From Acetobacteraceae bacterium H6797 (GTDB taxonomy: Bacteria; Pseudomonadota; Alphaproteobacteria; Acetobacterales; Acetobacteraceae), in the NCBI GenBank assembly GCA_015223225.1, contig JADFCQ010000002.1, forward strand, positions 248,001 to 312,000: a stretch of DNA of 64,000 bases, in the 5' to 3' direction. Below are positions 26,055 through 35,042 of this stretch, piece by piece. The notes under the pieces are model-generated. The model made no database searches, was not told where the DNA came from, and saw only the letters and a list, made by a program, of their open reading frames with translations. Position 1 is the stretch's first letter. Each line of letters starts with the position of its first letter. Position numbers and translations under genes: made by a program.

Positions 26055-26939
26055 TCATAGCGCCTTGGCCAGCCCGGCCCGCAGCATGGCCTCCAGCCGC
26101 TGTGCCGCGCCGGGCAGCGCGACGCCCCGCCGGCGCAGCAGCCCGAGCCGCCGCTCCACCGCCGGCCCCCGCAAGGGCACGCCGCGCACCCGGGCCGGAT
26201 TGCCCCTCAGCGCCAGGCTCGGCAGCACGGCCAGGCCGATCCCCGCCTCGACCATGCTGACGGCACTTGCCATGTGATGCGCCTCATGCCGCCATTCCAG
26301 CGCGAAAGGCAGCGTGGCGACGGCGCTGTCCACCAGCCCGCGATTGCCGGATTGGCGATGGATGGCGATCAGCGGCTGGCCCTGGAGTTCCGCCCAGGCG
26401 ACGCTCTCGCGCCCGGCCAGCGGATGCGCCTCCGGGCAGACCAGCAGCACAGGCTCGGTCAACAGCGGCTCGGCCACGAGATCGGCGGCGGGAACACGGA
26501 GCAGCGTCACCGCCAGATCGACCCTGCCGGCGCGCAGCGCCTCCTCGATCTCGGTCGCCGAAGCGTCGAAGAGGCGGATGCCCGGCCCCTCGCCGGCGCA
26601 GAATTCGGCGAGGATCGGCGGCAGCAGCGTATGGGCCAGCGTAGGTAGGCAGGCGAGGCCCACCACCCCGCGCTGGGCGCCCGCCGCCGGTCGCGCGCGA
26701 TCGAGGCAGAGGGAAAGCTCGCGCAACAGCCGCTCCGCATCGGGCAGCAGTGTCGCCCCCGCGCGGGTGAGACTCACGCTGCGGGTGGTGCGCTCGAGCA
26801 GCGCGGTGCCCAGCTCCTGCTCCAGCCCCTGCAGGCGGCGGGACAGCGCCGTCTGCGACAGGCCGAGCCGCTCGGCCGCGCGGCGAAAGCCGCCGAGTTG
26901 GACGATGGTGACGAAGGCTTCGAGCCCGGCGGTGTTCAT
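26055..26939 (-). CDS. LysR-family transcriptional regulator
   Basis: A 294-residue LysR regulator. The N-terminal winged helix-turn-helix (LEAFVTIVQLGGFRRAAERL, then SQTALSRRLQGLEQELG) is canonical and the co-inducer domain follows. The start at 26939 is set by this N-terminus; the longer open frame runs through the divergent gene and is not real. No Shine-Dalgarno is evident because a palindromic operator candidate ends 4 bp upstream. It is divergent from the hydratase/CoA-transferase/Bug operon and probably controls it and itself. Confidence 0.93.
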   Translation of the reverse strand: MNTAGLEAFVTIVQLGGFRRAAERLGLSQTALSRRLQGLEQELGTALLERTTRSVSLTRAGATLLPDAERLLRELSLCLDRARPAAGAQRGVVGLACLPTLAHTLLPPILAEFCAGEGPGIRLFDASATEIEEALRAGRVDLAVTLLRVPAADLVAEPLLTEPVLLVCPEAHPLAGRESVAWAELQGQPLIAIHRQSGNRGLVDSAVATLPFALEWRHEAHHMASAVSMVEAGIGLAVLPSLALRGNPARVRGVPLRGPAVERRLGLLRRRGVALPGAAQRLEAMLRAGLAKAL

Positions 26940-26943
26940 GGTG

Positions 26944-26966
26944 ATTGATGCCCTGGACGCATCAAT
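26944..26966. promoter_or_regulatory. candidate LysR operator
   Basis: A perfect 8-bp inverted repeat ATTGATGC-N7-GCATCAAT includes the T-N11-A pattern bound by LysR proteins. It lies 4 bp from the lysR start codon and 75 bp from the divergent hydratase gene, a position suited to autoregulation and to activation of the divergent operon. Confidence 0.75.
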
Positions 26967-27041
26967 AATGTCGCAGAAGGCGTTGGACGGCACAATGACA
27001 CTCGCCGCATCCTGAGGCCGAGTTCGAGGAAACGTCTGACA

Positions 27042-27905
27042 ATGAATGATGGGATGGAAGCGGGCCTCACCGGCTGGGTGGGCCGTTCGCGCTCGGTGCA
27101 TGACGAGGTCTCGGCCGCCCTGATGCGCCGCATGGCCGCCACGCTCGACCAGGAGATAGACCTGGCGCCGGGCAGCCCCATCCCGCCGCATTGGATTGCC
27201 ATTCTCTTCGACGATGCCCAGCCGCAATCCACCCTCGGCCCCGACGGCCACCCGTCCAAGGGCGAGTTCCTGCCCCCCGTGCCCCTGCCCCGCCGCATGC
27301 TGGCCGGGCGGCGGCTCTCCTTCCACGAGCCCGCGCGGATCGGCGATGCGCTGGAGCGGCGCTCCGAGATCGTCTCCATCACGCCCAAGACGGGGCGCAG
27401 CGGCCAGCTCATCTTCGTCGGCCTGCGCCATACCGTGACCGGCCCGCGCGGCGTGGTCGCCGTGGAGGAGCAGGATATCGCCTATCGCGAGGCCGCGCCG
27501 GAAGGCGGCGCGAAGGAAACGAAGGCCGAGGCGCCCGCCGAGCCCGAACCTGCCTGGGACGAGGCCTTCTCGCCTGACCCGGTGCTGCTCTTCCGCTACT
27601 CGGCCCTCTGCTTCAACGGCCACCGCATCCATTACGACGCGGATTACGCCCGCACCGAGGAGGGCTATCCCGCCCTCGTGGTGAATGGAGGGCTGACGAG
27701 CCTGATGCTGCTCGAAGCCGCCCGCCGCCAAGCCGGCGGCCGAACCCCTGCCCGCTATGCCGTCCGCACCATCCGCCCGCTTTTCGTCGGCCGCCAGTTC
27801 CGCCTGCGCGGCACGGCCATCGATGGCGAGGGCAAGGCTCGCGCCTGGGCCGCGGGCACGGATGGCGCCGCCCTGCTGCGCATCGACCTGGAGTATGCCC
27901 CATGA
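27042..27905 (+). CDS. MaoC/FAS1-like acyl-CoA hydratase (mesaconyl-C4-CoA hydratase type)
   Basis: A 287-residue protein of the HTD2/FAS1-like dehydratase family, made of two hotdog-fold halves. The first half contains PPVPLPRRMLAGRRLSFHEP, shortened to RRMLAGRR, and the second the hydratase-2 region FNGHRIHYD with its catalytic Asp/His. Relatives hydrate mesaconyl-C4-CoA or 3-methylfumaryl-CoA. It overlaps the next gene, a CoA transferase, by 4 bp, so the two probably act in sequence on a C4/C5 dicarboxylate, although the substrate is inferred. It is divergent from the LysR gene. Confidence 0.85.
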   Translation: MNDGMEAGLTGWVGRSRSVHDEVSAALMRRMAATLDQEIDLAPGSPIPPHWIAILFDDAQPQSTLGPDGHPSKGEFLPPVPLPRRMLAGRRLSFHEPARIGDALERRSEIVSITPKTGRSGQLIFVGLRHTVTGPRGVVAVEEQDIAYREAAPEGGAKETKAEAPAEPEPAWDEAFSPDPVLLFRYSALCFNGHRIHYDADYARTEEGYPALVVNGGLTSLMLLEAARRQAGGRTPARYAVRTIRPLFVGRQFRLRGTAIDGEGKARAWAAGTDGAALLRIDLEYAP

Positions 27906-29143
27906 CCGACGCCCTGCCCACGCAAACCGGCCCGCTGCACGGGCTGCGCGTGCTCGATCTTTCCTCGGTGGTGGTCGGCCCCGTCTGCACCGGCGTGCTG
28001 GCCGAACAAGGGGCGGAGGTCATCAAGGTCGAGGGCCCGGAGGGGGACCTGCTGCGCAAGCTCGGCGGCAAAGGCAGGCATCCGGGCATGTCGGGGAAGT
28101 TCCTGAACTTCAATCGCGGCCGGCGCTCGATCTGCCTCAACCTGCGCCTGCCGGCGGCCAGGGCGGCGCTGACGCGGCTGGCCGGCTCGGTCGATATCCT
28201 GGTCAGCAATATCCGCCCCGAGGCACTGAAGCGGCTCGGCATGGATGCCGCGACGCTGCGGGCGCAATTCCCGCGCCTGATCCATTGCTCCATCGTCGGC
28301 TTCGGTTCCGGCGGCCCCTACGCGGGGAAGCCGGCCTATGACACGGTGGTCCAGGGCGTCTCGGGCCTCGCGAGCTGCTTCGTGCCCTCCAATAACGGCC
28401 AGCCGCGCTATGCCCCCGCGCTGATCTGCGACCATGTCTCGGGCCTGATCGCGGCGCAGATGATCGGCTTCGCCCTCTATCGCCGCGAGCGCACTGGGCG
28501 CGGCGAGGCAATCGAAGTGCCGATGTTCGAGAATATGGCGGCCTTCGTGCTGCGCGAGCATCTGGGCGCGATGAGCTTCACGCCCCCGCTTGGCGAATTC
28601 GGCGATACGCGCGTCATGAGCCCCGAGGCGAAGCCGCAGGCGACGGCCGACGGCTATGTCTGCCTCTCGGCCAATACCGACGCGCAGGCGCATGGCTTCT
28701 TCGAGGCGATCGGCCGGCCGGAACTCAAGACCGATCCGCGCTTCGCCACCGTCGCCGCCCGCGTCGCCCATACCAAGGAATATTTCGCCCTCCGCGCCGA
28801 GGCGCTGAAGGAGAAGACGACGGCCGAATGGCTCGCGCTCTTCGAGAAGCTCGACGTGCCGGCCATGCCCTACAACACGGTCGAGACCCTGCTGACCGAC
28901 CCGCATCTGACCGCCGTGGGCCTCGTGCGCCGCGAGCGCCATCCGAGCGAGGGCGAGACCTGGGCGATCAACCCCGCCAACCGCTTCTCCGGCGGCACCG
29001 AGCCGCCCCGCGCCCCGGCCCCCCGCCTGGGCGAGCATGGGCCCGCGTTGCTGGCCCAGGCCGGGTTCAGCCCGGCCGAGATCGACGAGCTTCAGCGCGA
29101 GAACGCGCTGCTGACAGAAAAAGAAGAGGAAACGACAAGATGA
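27902..29143 (+). CDS. CaiB/BaiF (family III) CoA transferase
   Basis: A 413-residue family III CoA transferase. It starts with the hallmark GLRVLDLSSVVVGPVCTGVLAEQGAEVIKVEGPEGD, here shortened to VLDLSSVVVGP and AEVIKVE. The segment AYDTVVQGVSGL is present, and the catalytic Asp is expected near it. It moves CoA between short carboxylic acids. Its start overlaps the upstream hydratase gene and its stop overlaps the start of the Bug receptor gene (ATGA), indicating a coupled three-gene operon. Confidence 0.93.
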   Translation: MTDALPTQTGPLHGLRVLDLSSVVVGPVCTGVLAEQGAEVIKVEGPEGDLLRKLGGKGRHPGMSGKFLNFNRGRRSICLNLRLPAARAALTRLAGSVDILVSNIRPEALKRLGMDAATLRAQFPRLIHCSIVGFGSGGPYAGKPAYDTVVQGVSGLASCFVPSNNGQPRYAPALICDHVSGLIAAQMIGFALYRRERTGRGEAIEVPMFENMAAFVLREHLGAMSFTPPLGEFGDTRVMSPEAKPQATADGYVCLSANTDAQAHGFFEAIGRPELKTDPRFATVAARVAHTKEYFALRAEALKEKTTAEWLALFEKLDVPAMPYNTVETLLTDPHLTAVGLVRRERHPSEGETWAINPANRFSGGTEPPRAPAPRLGEHGPALLAQAGFSPAEIDELQRENALLTEKEEETTR

Positions 29144-30147
29144 GTGACCAAGTCGCGCCCTTCGGCGTGCCGCGCCGCGCGCTGCTCCGCGCGGCTGGCC
29201 TCGCCATGCCCGCCATCATGGTCGCGAGCCGGGGCTGGGCGGCGGGCTATCCAGACAAGCCGGTGCGCGTGGTGGTGCCCTTCACCCCCGGCGGCTCGAC
29301 CGACATTCTCGCCCGCGCCGTGGCCCAGAAGCTCACCGAGGATCTGAAGCAGAGCTTCGTCATCGACAATCGCGGCGGCGCCGGCGGCACGGTGGGCTCG
29401 GAGATGGTCGCCCGCTCGGCGCCCGACGGATACACGATCATGATGGGCCATATCGGCACGCTGGGCGTGAACCCGACGCTGTATCAGGGCCTGAGCTTCG
29501 ATATCGCCAAGTCCTTCGACCCCATCGTCATGGTTGCGGAAGTGGCCAATGTGCTGGTGGTGAACCCGAAGGTGCCGGCGGAGAATACGCGAGAGCTGAT
29601 CGCCCTTGCGCGGAAGAAGCCCGGCGGACTCACCTATGGCTCGGGCGGCAATGGTTCGGCGGCGCATATCGCGGTCGCGGCCTTCGCCCAGGCGGCGCAG
29701 ATCGAGCTGACGCATGTGCCCTATCGCGGCACGGGCCCGATGATGAATGACCTCGTCGCCGGCCAGCTCGACATGACCATGACCGGCGGCCCGCCCGCCC
29801 TGCCGCCGGTGCGCTCGGGCCTGCTCCGCGCGCTGGGCGTCTCTTCAAAGAACCGCATCGAAGCCGCGCCGGACCTGCCGACCATCGCCGAGAGCGGCGG
29901 GCTGCCGGGTTTCGAGGCCGTGCAGTGGTACGGCCTGGTCGCGCCCACCGGCACGCCGCGCCCGATCATCGAGAAGCTGAACCAGGAAGTGGCGCGCATC
30001 CTCAAGGACCCGACGCTGAAGCAGCGTCTCTCCGCCGAGGGCGCCGAGGCCAAGCCAGGCACGCCGGAAGAGTTCGGTGCCTATATCACCAGCGAACGCG
30101 AGCGCTGGGGCAAGCTGATCCGCGAGGCGAACTTGAAGGCGGATTGA
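29140..30147 (+). CDS. Bug/TctC-type tripartite tricarboxylate receptor protein
   Basis: A 335-residue periplasmic receptor with a signal peptide ending SRGWA (RRALLRAAGLAMPAIMVA before it, Tat-like). Family signatures are VVVPFTPGGSTDILAR, IDNRGGAGGTVGSE and HVPYRGTGPMMND. The start codon overlaps the CoA transferase stop. Its ligand is probably the acid activated by the neighbouring CoA transferase, by context only. It differs clearly from the other Bug protein at 6569-7549. A strong hairpin follows the stop. Confidence 0.93.
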   Translation: MSDQVAPFGVPRRALLRAAGLAMPAIMVASRGWAAGYPDKPVRVVVPFTPGGSTDILARAVAQKLTEDLKQSFVIDNRGGAGGTVGSEMVARSAPDGYTIMMGHIGTLGVNPTLYQGLSFDIAKSFDPIVMVAEVANVLVVNPKVPAENTRELIALARKKPGGLTYGSGGNGSAAHIAVAAFAQAAQIELTHVPYRGTGPMMNDLVAGQLDMTMTGGPPALPPVRSGLLRALGVSSKNRIEAAPDLPTIAESGGLPGFEAVQWYGLVAPTGTPRPIIEKLNQEVARILKDPTLKQRLSAEGAEAKPGTPEEFGAYITSERERWGKLIREANLKAD

Positions 30148-30152
30148 TAGAC

Positions 30153-30180
30153 GAGGGGCCGGGCGCATGCCCGGCCCCTC
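30153..30180. terminator. convergent-gene hairpin terminator
   Basis: A perfect 12-bp stem (GAGGGGCCGGGC / GCCCGGCCCCTC) with loop GCAT fills the 36-bp gap between two convergent genes. There is no T tract, but the stem is very stable in both directions. Confidence 0.65.
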
Positions 30181-30183
30181 CCT

Positions 30184-32190
30184 TCACGCCTTCGGCTGAT
30201 GCTCCGGCGCGCCCTGCACCAGTTGCACGGCGGGTGACTGCACCAGGATCAGGTAGCGCTCGAATTGCACGAGAATATCGGCGATGAGCTGCTCCCGCCC
30301 CATGCCCATCACGTCATAGCCGCGGCCGCCGCTGGAGAAATAGGTCCGCGCCTCGTAGCGGAAATCCGGCTTGCCGACGCCGCCGCTGGTCGAGAAGGCC
30401 GGCAGGCGCTGGCCGCTCGGGATCACGCCATAGATGAAGTCGCGCATCCCTTCGGCGGGCGAGCGCAGGGCGATGGCGCCGTTCTCCTCCTCCATCACAT
30501 GCGTCTCGCGCCCACGCCGCGTCAGTTCCTGCGCCACCTGCTCGAGCGCGGGGCGAACCTCCTGCTCGATGAAGCGCCGCACTTCCTTCTCGCTCGGCGC
30601 ATGCAGGATCAGCGCGAGGCGGCGCTGCCAGGTGAGGCCGGCCGCCGGCTGCGCCACGAGGCTCGCGGGCAAGGCGGCGTGCTGCGCGAGGTCGGCATTC
30701 ATCCCCTTCACCAGGCCCCAGATCAGCGCGAGCATGACGAAGGTGAAGGGCAGCGCGCTGGCGATGGTCGCCGATTGCAGCGCGCCGAGCCCGCCCGCCA
30801 GGAGCAGGATCGCGGCCAGCAGCGCCTCCAGCGCGCACCAGAAGATGCGCTGCGCCGTCGTGGTCTCCGTCTCGCCGCCCGCAGCGATGGCATCCACCAC
30901 CAGTGAGCCTGAATCGGCGGAGGTAACGAAGAAGATCGCGATCAGCACCACGGCGAGCACCGAGGTGACGCTCGAGAAAGGCAGATACTCGAAGAAGCGG
31001 AAAAGCCCGACCGAGACATCGGCCACCACATCCGCCGCGAGCTTCCCGCCCGCCACGGTGGTGTCGAGGAAGATCGCCGTATTCCCGAAGACCGTCATCC
31101 AGAAGAAGGTGAAGCCCGCCGGGATGAAGAGAACCGCCGTCACGAATTCCCGCACCGTCCGCCCGCGCGAGATGCGCGCGATGAACATGCCGACGAAGGG
31201 CGACCAGGAAATCCACCAGGCCCAGTAGAACAGCGTCCACTTATCGATCCAGGGCGTGGGCTGATAGGCGTAGTTGTTGAAGGTGCGCAGCACCAGCGTG
31301 TCTAGATAGAGCCCGATATTCTGCACGAAGTCGCGGAAGAGCGCGGCCGTCGGCCCCATCGCGAGCACGAAGAGCATCAGCAGGATCGCGACGATCAGGT
31401 TCACCTCGGAGAGGATGCGCACGCCCTTGCCGAGCCCCGAGAGCACCGAGAGCGTGGCGACAAAGGTGATGGCCAGGATTAGGGGGATCTGCACCCCTAC
31501 CCCGATCGGCACGCCCCAGAGATGGTTGAGCCCGGCATTGATCTGCGAGACGCCTAGCCCCAGCGAGGTGGCGATGCCGAACATGGTGCCGACGATGGCG
31601 AAGATATCCACCGCATGGCCGATGGGCCCGTTGATCCGCTCCTTCAGCAGCGGATAGAGGCCCGAGCGGATGGTCAGCGGCAGGTTGTAGCGATAGCCGA
31701 AATAGGCGAGCGACAGCCCCACCACGGCATAGATGGCCCAGGCATGGATGCCCCAATGGAAGAAAGTGACGGTCATGGCCTCGCGCACCGCCGCCACGCT
31801 GCGCGGCTCGGCGGTGGGCGGGGCCATGAAATGCGTCAGCGGCTCGCCGACCGCGTAGAACATCAGCCCGATGCCCATCCCCGCCGCGAAGAGCATCGCA
31901 ATCCATGAAGCGAAGGGGAAATCCGGCGTCGCGTCATCCGGCCCGAGCTTCAGCCGCTCATAACGGCCGAGGCAGAGCAGCAGCACGGCGGCGAGGAAGA
32001 TGCCGACGGCGAGCAGGTAGAACCAGCCGAAGGAATGAAGGATGCCCGCTTGCAGGGCGCCGAAAAGCTCCCCCGCCCGGTCAGGCATGAAGACGCCGAC
32101 GGCCAGGAACAGGCCGATGATGATGACCGACCCGAAGAAGACCGGCGGATTGATGACGAATTTGCGAAACACGGGCCTGGCCCTCCCCAT
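30184..32190 (-). CDS. BCCT-family betaine/carnitine/choline transporter
   Basis: A 668-residue secondary transporter with about twelve membrane segments. The signature tryptophan-rich stretch [20 protein letters not shown] (20 residues) and the earlier [15 protein letters not shown] are diagnostic. The C-terminal tail of about 170 residues is long, like that of BetT-type choline carriers that respond to osmotic stress. The ATG at 32190 is preferred over 32208 because GGAGG sits 4 nt upstream. Substrate by family is a quaternary amine such as choline or glycine betaine. It stands alone on the minus strand. Confidence 0.92.
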   Translation of the reverse strand: MGRARPVFRKFVINPPVFFGSVIIIGLFLAVGVFMPDRAGELFGALQAGILHSFGWFYLLAVGIFLAAVLLLCLGRYERLKLGPDDATPDFPFASWIAMLFAAGMGIGLMFYAVGEPLTHFMAPPTAEPRSVAAVREAMTVTFFHWGIHAWAIYAVVGLSLAYFGYRYNLPLTIRSGLYPLLKERINGPIGHAVDIFAIVGTMFGIATSLGLGVSQINAGLNHLWGVPIGVGVQIPLILAITFVATLSVLSGLGKGVRILSEVNLIVAILLMLFVLAMGPTAALFRDFVQNIGLYLDTLVLRTFNNYAYQPTPWIDKWTLFYWAWWISWSPFVGMFIARISRGRTVREFVTAVLFIPAGFTFFWMTVFGNTAIFLDTTVAGGKLAADVVADVSVGLFRFFEYLPFSSVTSVLAVVLIAIFFVTSADSGSLVVDAIAAGGETETTTAQRIFWCALEALLAAILLLAGGLGALQSATIASALPFTFVMLALIWGLVKGMNADLAQHAALPASLVAQPAAGLTWQRRLALILHAPSEKEVRRFIEQEVRPALEQVAQELTRRGRETHVMEEENGAIALRSPAEGMRDFIYGVIPSGQRLPAFSTSGGVGKPDFRYEARTYFSSGGRGYDVMGMGREQLIADILVQFERYLILVQSPAVQLVQGAPEHQPKA

Positions 32191-32349
32191 TATCCTCCGT
32201 GACCGCAAACGTGGCAGTGGATGATAGGTTGGCGGGAAACTTCGGCCCCGGCCCGCGAGGCGCTATCCAGCGCCTCGGCATCTGGCTATTGCTGAGCCAC
32301 GGCTCCCCCCATCTCGGGCGAGAAGAGCCGTTGGGTTGGAATAGACGCT

Positions 32350-33240
32350 GTGTCCGCACTTCTCCGCGCCGTGCCCGTCGGGGCCGCGGGCGGCATCGCT
32401 CTGATGCTGCTCGGCGTGATGTTCTTCGCGATCAACGATGCGCTCGGGAAATGGCTGGTCGGCGCCTATGCCGTGGGCCAGTTGCTGCTCATGCGCAGCA
32501 TTTCCGGCCTCTGCGCCATGGCGCCCTTCATCTGGCGCACGGGCTGGCGGAACTTCCGCACCGCCCCGCGCCCCGGGCTGCAATTGCTGCGCGTGATCTT
32601 CTCCTCGCTGGAGAGCGGGCTCTTCTTCTGGGCCCTCACCGAGCTGCCGCTGGCCGAGGTCATGACTTACTACATGGCCGGCCCGATCTATGTGACCGCC
32701 CTCTCCCCCTGGCTGCTGGGTGAGCGCGTGGGCTGGCGGCGCTGGACGGCGGTGGCCATCGGCTTCGGCGGCGTGGTGCTCGCGCTGCATCCGAGCCCGG
32801 ATTCGATCTCCCATGGCGCGCTCATCGCGCTCGTCGGCAGCTTCACCTATGCCTGTTTCATGATCGGCACACGCAAGCTCGCGGGCACGCCGGGCACGGT
32901 GCTGATGACCTTCCAACTGCTCGCGGCGCTGACCTTCGGCGCCGCGCTGGTCTGGTTCCAGGGCTGGGTGCCGCCGGGGCCGGTGGATTTCGTGCTGATG
33001 CTCTTCCTCGGCATCGGCTCGCTGCTGGGCAATCTCAGCGTGAACCAGGCACTGCGCATCGCGCCCGCCTCGGTCGTCGTGCCCTATCAGTATACGCTGA
33101 TCCTCTGGGGAATGCTCTTCGGCTGGGTTTTCTTCGACGAAATGGTCGGGCCGATGACCCTCGCCGGGGCCGCCGTGATCGTCGGCGCCGGGCTCTTCAT
33201 CTTCCTGCGCGAGCAGCAGTTGAAGCGCCGCGCGCTGTGA
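32350..33240 (+). CDS. EamA/DMT-family transporter
   Basis: A 296-residue protein with ten hydrophobic segments arranged as two EamA repeats, the drug/metabolite transporter layout. The first segment contains MFFAINDALGKWLVG, and the second half has SVVVPYQYTLILWG and GWVFFDE. The start is a GTG without a convincing ribosome-binding site, so the true start could be slightly downstream. Substrate unknown; members export amino acids, metabolites or drugs. Confidence 0.88.
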   Translation: MSALLRAVPVGAAGGIALMLLGVMFFAINDALGKWLVGAYAVGQLLLMRSISGLCAMAPFIWRTGWRNFRTAPRPGLQLLRVIFSSLESGLFFWALTELPLAEVMTYYMAGPIYVTALSPWLLGERVGWRRWTAVAIGFGGVVLALHPSPDSISHGALIALVGSFTYACFMIGTRKLAGTPGTVLMTFQLLAALTFGAALVWFQGWVPPGPVDFVLMLFLGIGSLLGNLSVNQALRIAPASVVVPYQYTLILWGMLFGWVFFDEMVGPMTLAGAAVIVGAGLFIFLREQQLKRRAL

Positions 33241-33245
33241 GTGCC

Positions 33246-33270
33246 GCCGGCCGGGGCACACCCGGCCGGC
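33246..33270. terminator. convergent-gene hairpin terminator
   Basis: A perfect 10-bp stem (GCCGGCCGGG / CCCGGCCGGC) with a 5-nt loop occupies the 40-bp gap between the DMT gene and the convergent binding-protein gene. Confidence 0.6.
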
Positions 33271-33280
33271 AGCCTTCGCC

Positions 33281-34876
33281 TCAGCCCTTGGAGACGCCCC
33301 AGAAGAGCGGCAGCGGGGCCGAGGCCACGCCCGTCACGTTCTTGCGCCAGGCCTGGAAGCCCTTGAAGAAGCCGGTCGGCGCGAAGACGGCGCCTTCCAC
33401 GGCGGCGGCGTTCATCCGGCCCATCGCCGCCTTGGCCGCGGCCTCGTCCGGCGCCTCGAACCAGTCGTTCCGCGCTTTCTCCACCGCCGGCACGTTCGGC
33501 CAGCCGAACCACGCGCCGTCGCCATGGGCGCGCAGCCCGCTATAGCTCGCGGGCGTCACGCAATCGGCGCCGCCATGCCAGGAGAAGAAGACCGACCAGC
33601 CGCCCTCGGAAACCGGCGCCTTGCTGGTGCGGCGGGTGCCCACGGTGCCCCAGTCGGTCGCGACATATTGCACGTTGAAGCCGATCTGCTTCATCGCCTC
33701 GGCCGTCACGTCGCCGAAGGTCTTGGTGATGGGCTGGTCCTGGGCGACGAGCATCACGACGGGCTCGCCCGCATAGCTCGAGGCCTTGAGCGCCGCCCGC
33801 GCCTTGTTCATGTCGCGCGGGCCCTTGAGGATGTCGCCGCCCTCCTCGGTGTAATAGGGCGTGCCCGGGGTGAAGAAGCCGCCCATCTGCTTCCAGAGGC
33901 TGCGATCGTCGCCGCAAAGGGCGATCATGCAATCCTCCTGGTCGAGGCCGAGCAGCACGGCGCGGCGGGCCATCGGGTCGTTGAAGGGCTTCTGCAGGTG
34001 GTTCATGCGGAAGGTGCCGATATTGCCCAGCGGATCGGCAATGCCCGTCGCGATGTCGCGCGAACGCTTCAGCACCGGCATGAGATCGTTGATGGGGTTC
34101 TCCCACCAATCCACCTCGCCATTCTGCAGGGCCGCGGCCGAGGTCGCGGGGTCGGGCATGACGACCCATTCGATGCGCTCGACCATCGCCTTCTTGCCAC
34201 CCGCGAGCCAGGAGGGAGCCTCCTGCCGGGGCACATAGCCGTCGAAACGCTGGAAGACGGCCTTGGCACCCGGCACCCATTCGCTGGCGACGAAGCGGAA
34301 AGGGCCCGAGCCGACATATTCGGTGATCTGCTTGAAGGGATCGGTCTTGGCGATGCGCTCCGGCATCATGAAGCAGATGGGCGCATTGGTCTTGCCCAGC
34401 GCCAGCAGCATCTTGGGATAGGGCGCCTTCAGCACCCATTTGAAGGTGCGGTCATCGACGGCCACCAGCTCGTTCTGGAGCGACTTGATCATCTGGCCCA
34501 TCGGGTCGCGCACGGCCCAGCGGGTGAGGCTGGCCACGCAATCCTTGGACGTGACCGGCTCATTATCGTGCCACTTCAGGCCCTCGCGGAGCTTGAAGGT
34601 CCAGGTGAGGCCATCGGCCGAGACCTCTTCGCTCTCGATCATCTGGCGCTGCGGCTCGATCTTCTCGTCCACGCCATACAGCGTGTCCCACACCATGGCC
34701 GAGGCATTGCGCACGACGAGCTGCGTGCCCCAGATCGGGTCGAAATTCGCCAGATTGGCCTGCGGGACGAATTTGAGGGTGCGCGAGGCGGCCTGGGAAA
34801 AGGCCGGGCGCGACAGGCCCGTGCTCGCGACAAGGCCCGCCATGCCGGCCGTGGCGAGGAAACTGCGACGATCCAT
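33281..34876 (-). CDS. ABC transporter substrate-binding protein, peptide/nickel type (SBP_bac_5)
   Basis: A 531-residue periplasmic binding protein of the DppA/OppA family. It has a Tat-like signal (MDRRSFLATAGMAGLVAS, cleavage near PAFSQA). Family stretches include FKLREGLKWHDNEPVTSKDC, cut to LREGLKWHD, and YVGSGPFRF. No permease or ATPase gene lies beside it, so it must work with components encoded elsewhere. Ligand unknown: oligopeptide, opine or similar. Confidence 0.9.
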   Translation of the reverse strand: MDRRSFLATAGMAGLVASTGLSRPAFSQAASRTLKFVPQANLANFDPIWGTQLVVRNASAMVWDTLYGVDEKIEPQRQMIESEEVSADGLTWTFKLREGLKWHDNEPVTSKDCVASLTRWAVRDPMGQMIKSLQNELVAVDDRTFKWVLKAPYPKMLLALGKTNAPICFMMPERIAKTDPFKQITEYVGSGPFRFVASEWVPGAKAVFQRFDGYVPRQEAPSWLAGGKKAMVERIEWVVMPDPATSAAALQNGEVDWWENPINDLMPVLKRSRDIATGIADPLGNIGTFRMNHLQKPFNDPMARRAVLLGLDQEDCMIALCGDDRSLWKQMGGFFTPGTPYYTEEGGDILKGPRDMNKARAALKASSYAGEPVVMLVAQDQPITKTFGDVTAEAMKQIGFNVQYVATDWGTVGTRRTSKAPVSEGGWSVFFSWHGGADCVTPASYSGLRAHGDGAWFGWPNVPAVEKARNDWFEAPDEAAAKAAMGRMNAAAVEGAVFAPTGFFKGFQAWRKNVTGVASAPLPLFWGVSKG

Positions 34877-35017
34877 GACTTATTGAACTCCCGAACCCTG
34901 CCCAGGCCATGACGAGGCCTTCATTGGGGCAGGCTGCCTAAAAGACAGACGTGACATCGCACCGGACAGGCTCTCATCGGCCCGATCCGGCGCTCCCACG
35001 CGAAGGGTTTGCAGCAT

Positions 35018-35035
35018 CCATGCCATCCGGCATGG
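35018..35035 (-). terminator. short hairpin after the argE-like gene
   Basis: A 7-bp stem CCATGCC-ATCC-GGCATGG lies 7 bp past the stop of the minus-strand deacetylase gene. It lacks a T tract, so it is only a weak terminator candidate. Confidence 0.35.
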
Positions 35036-35042
35036 AGAGAGT

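Noticed and set aside
26940-27731. Upstream extension of the LysR frame to 558 residues
   Set aside because: It runs antisense through the hydratase gene and the LysR helix-turn-helix starts at ATG 26939.
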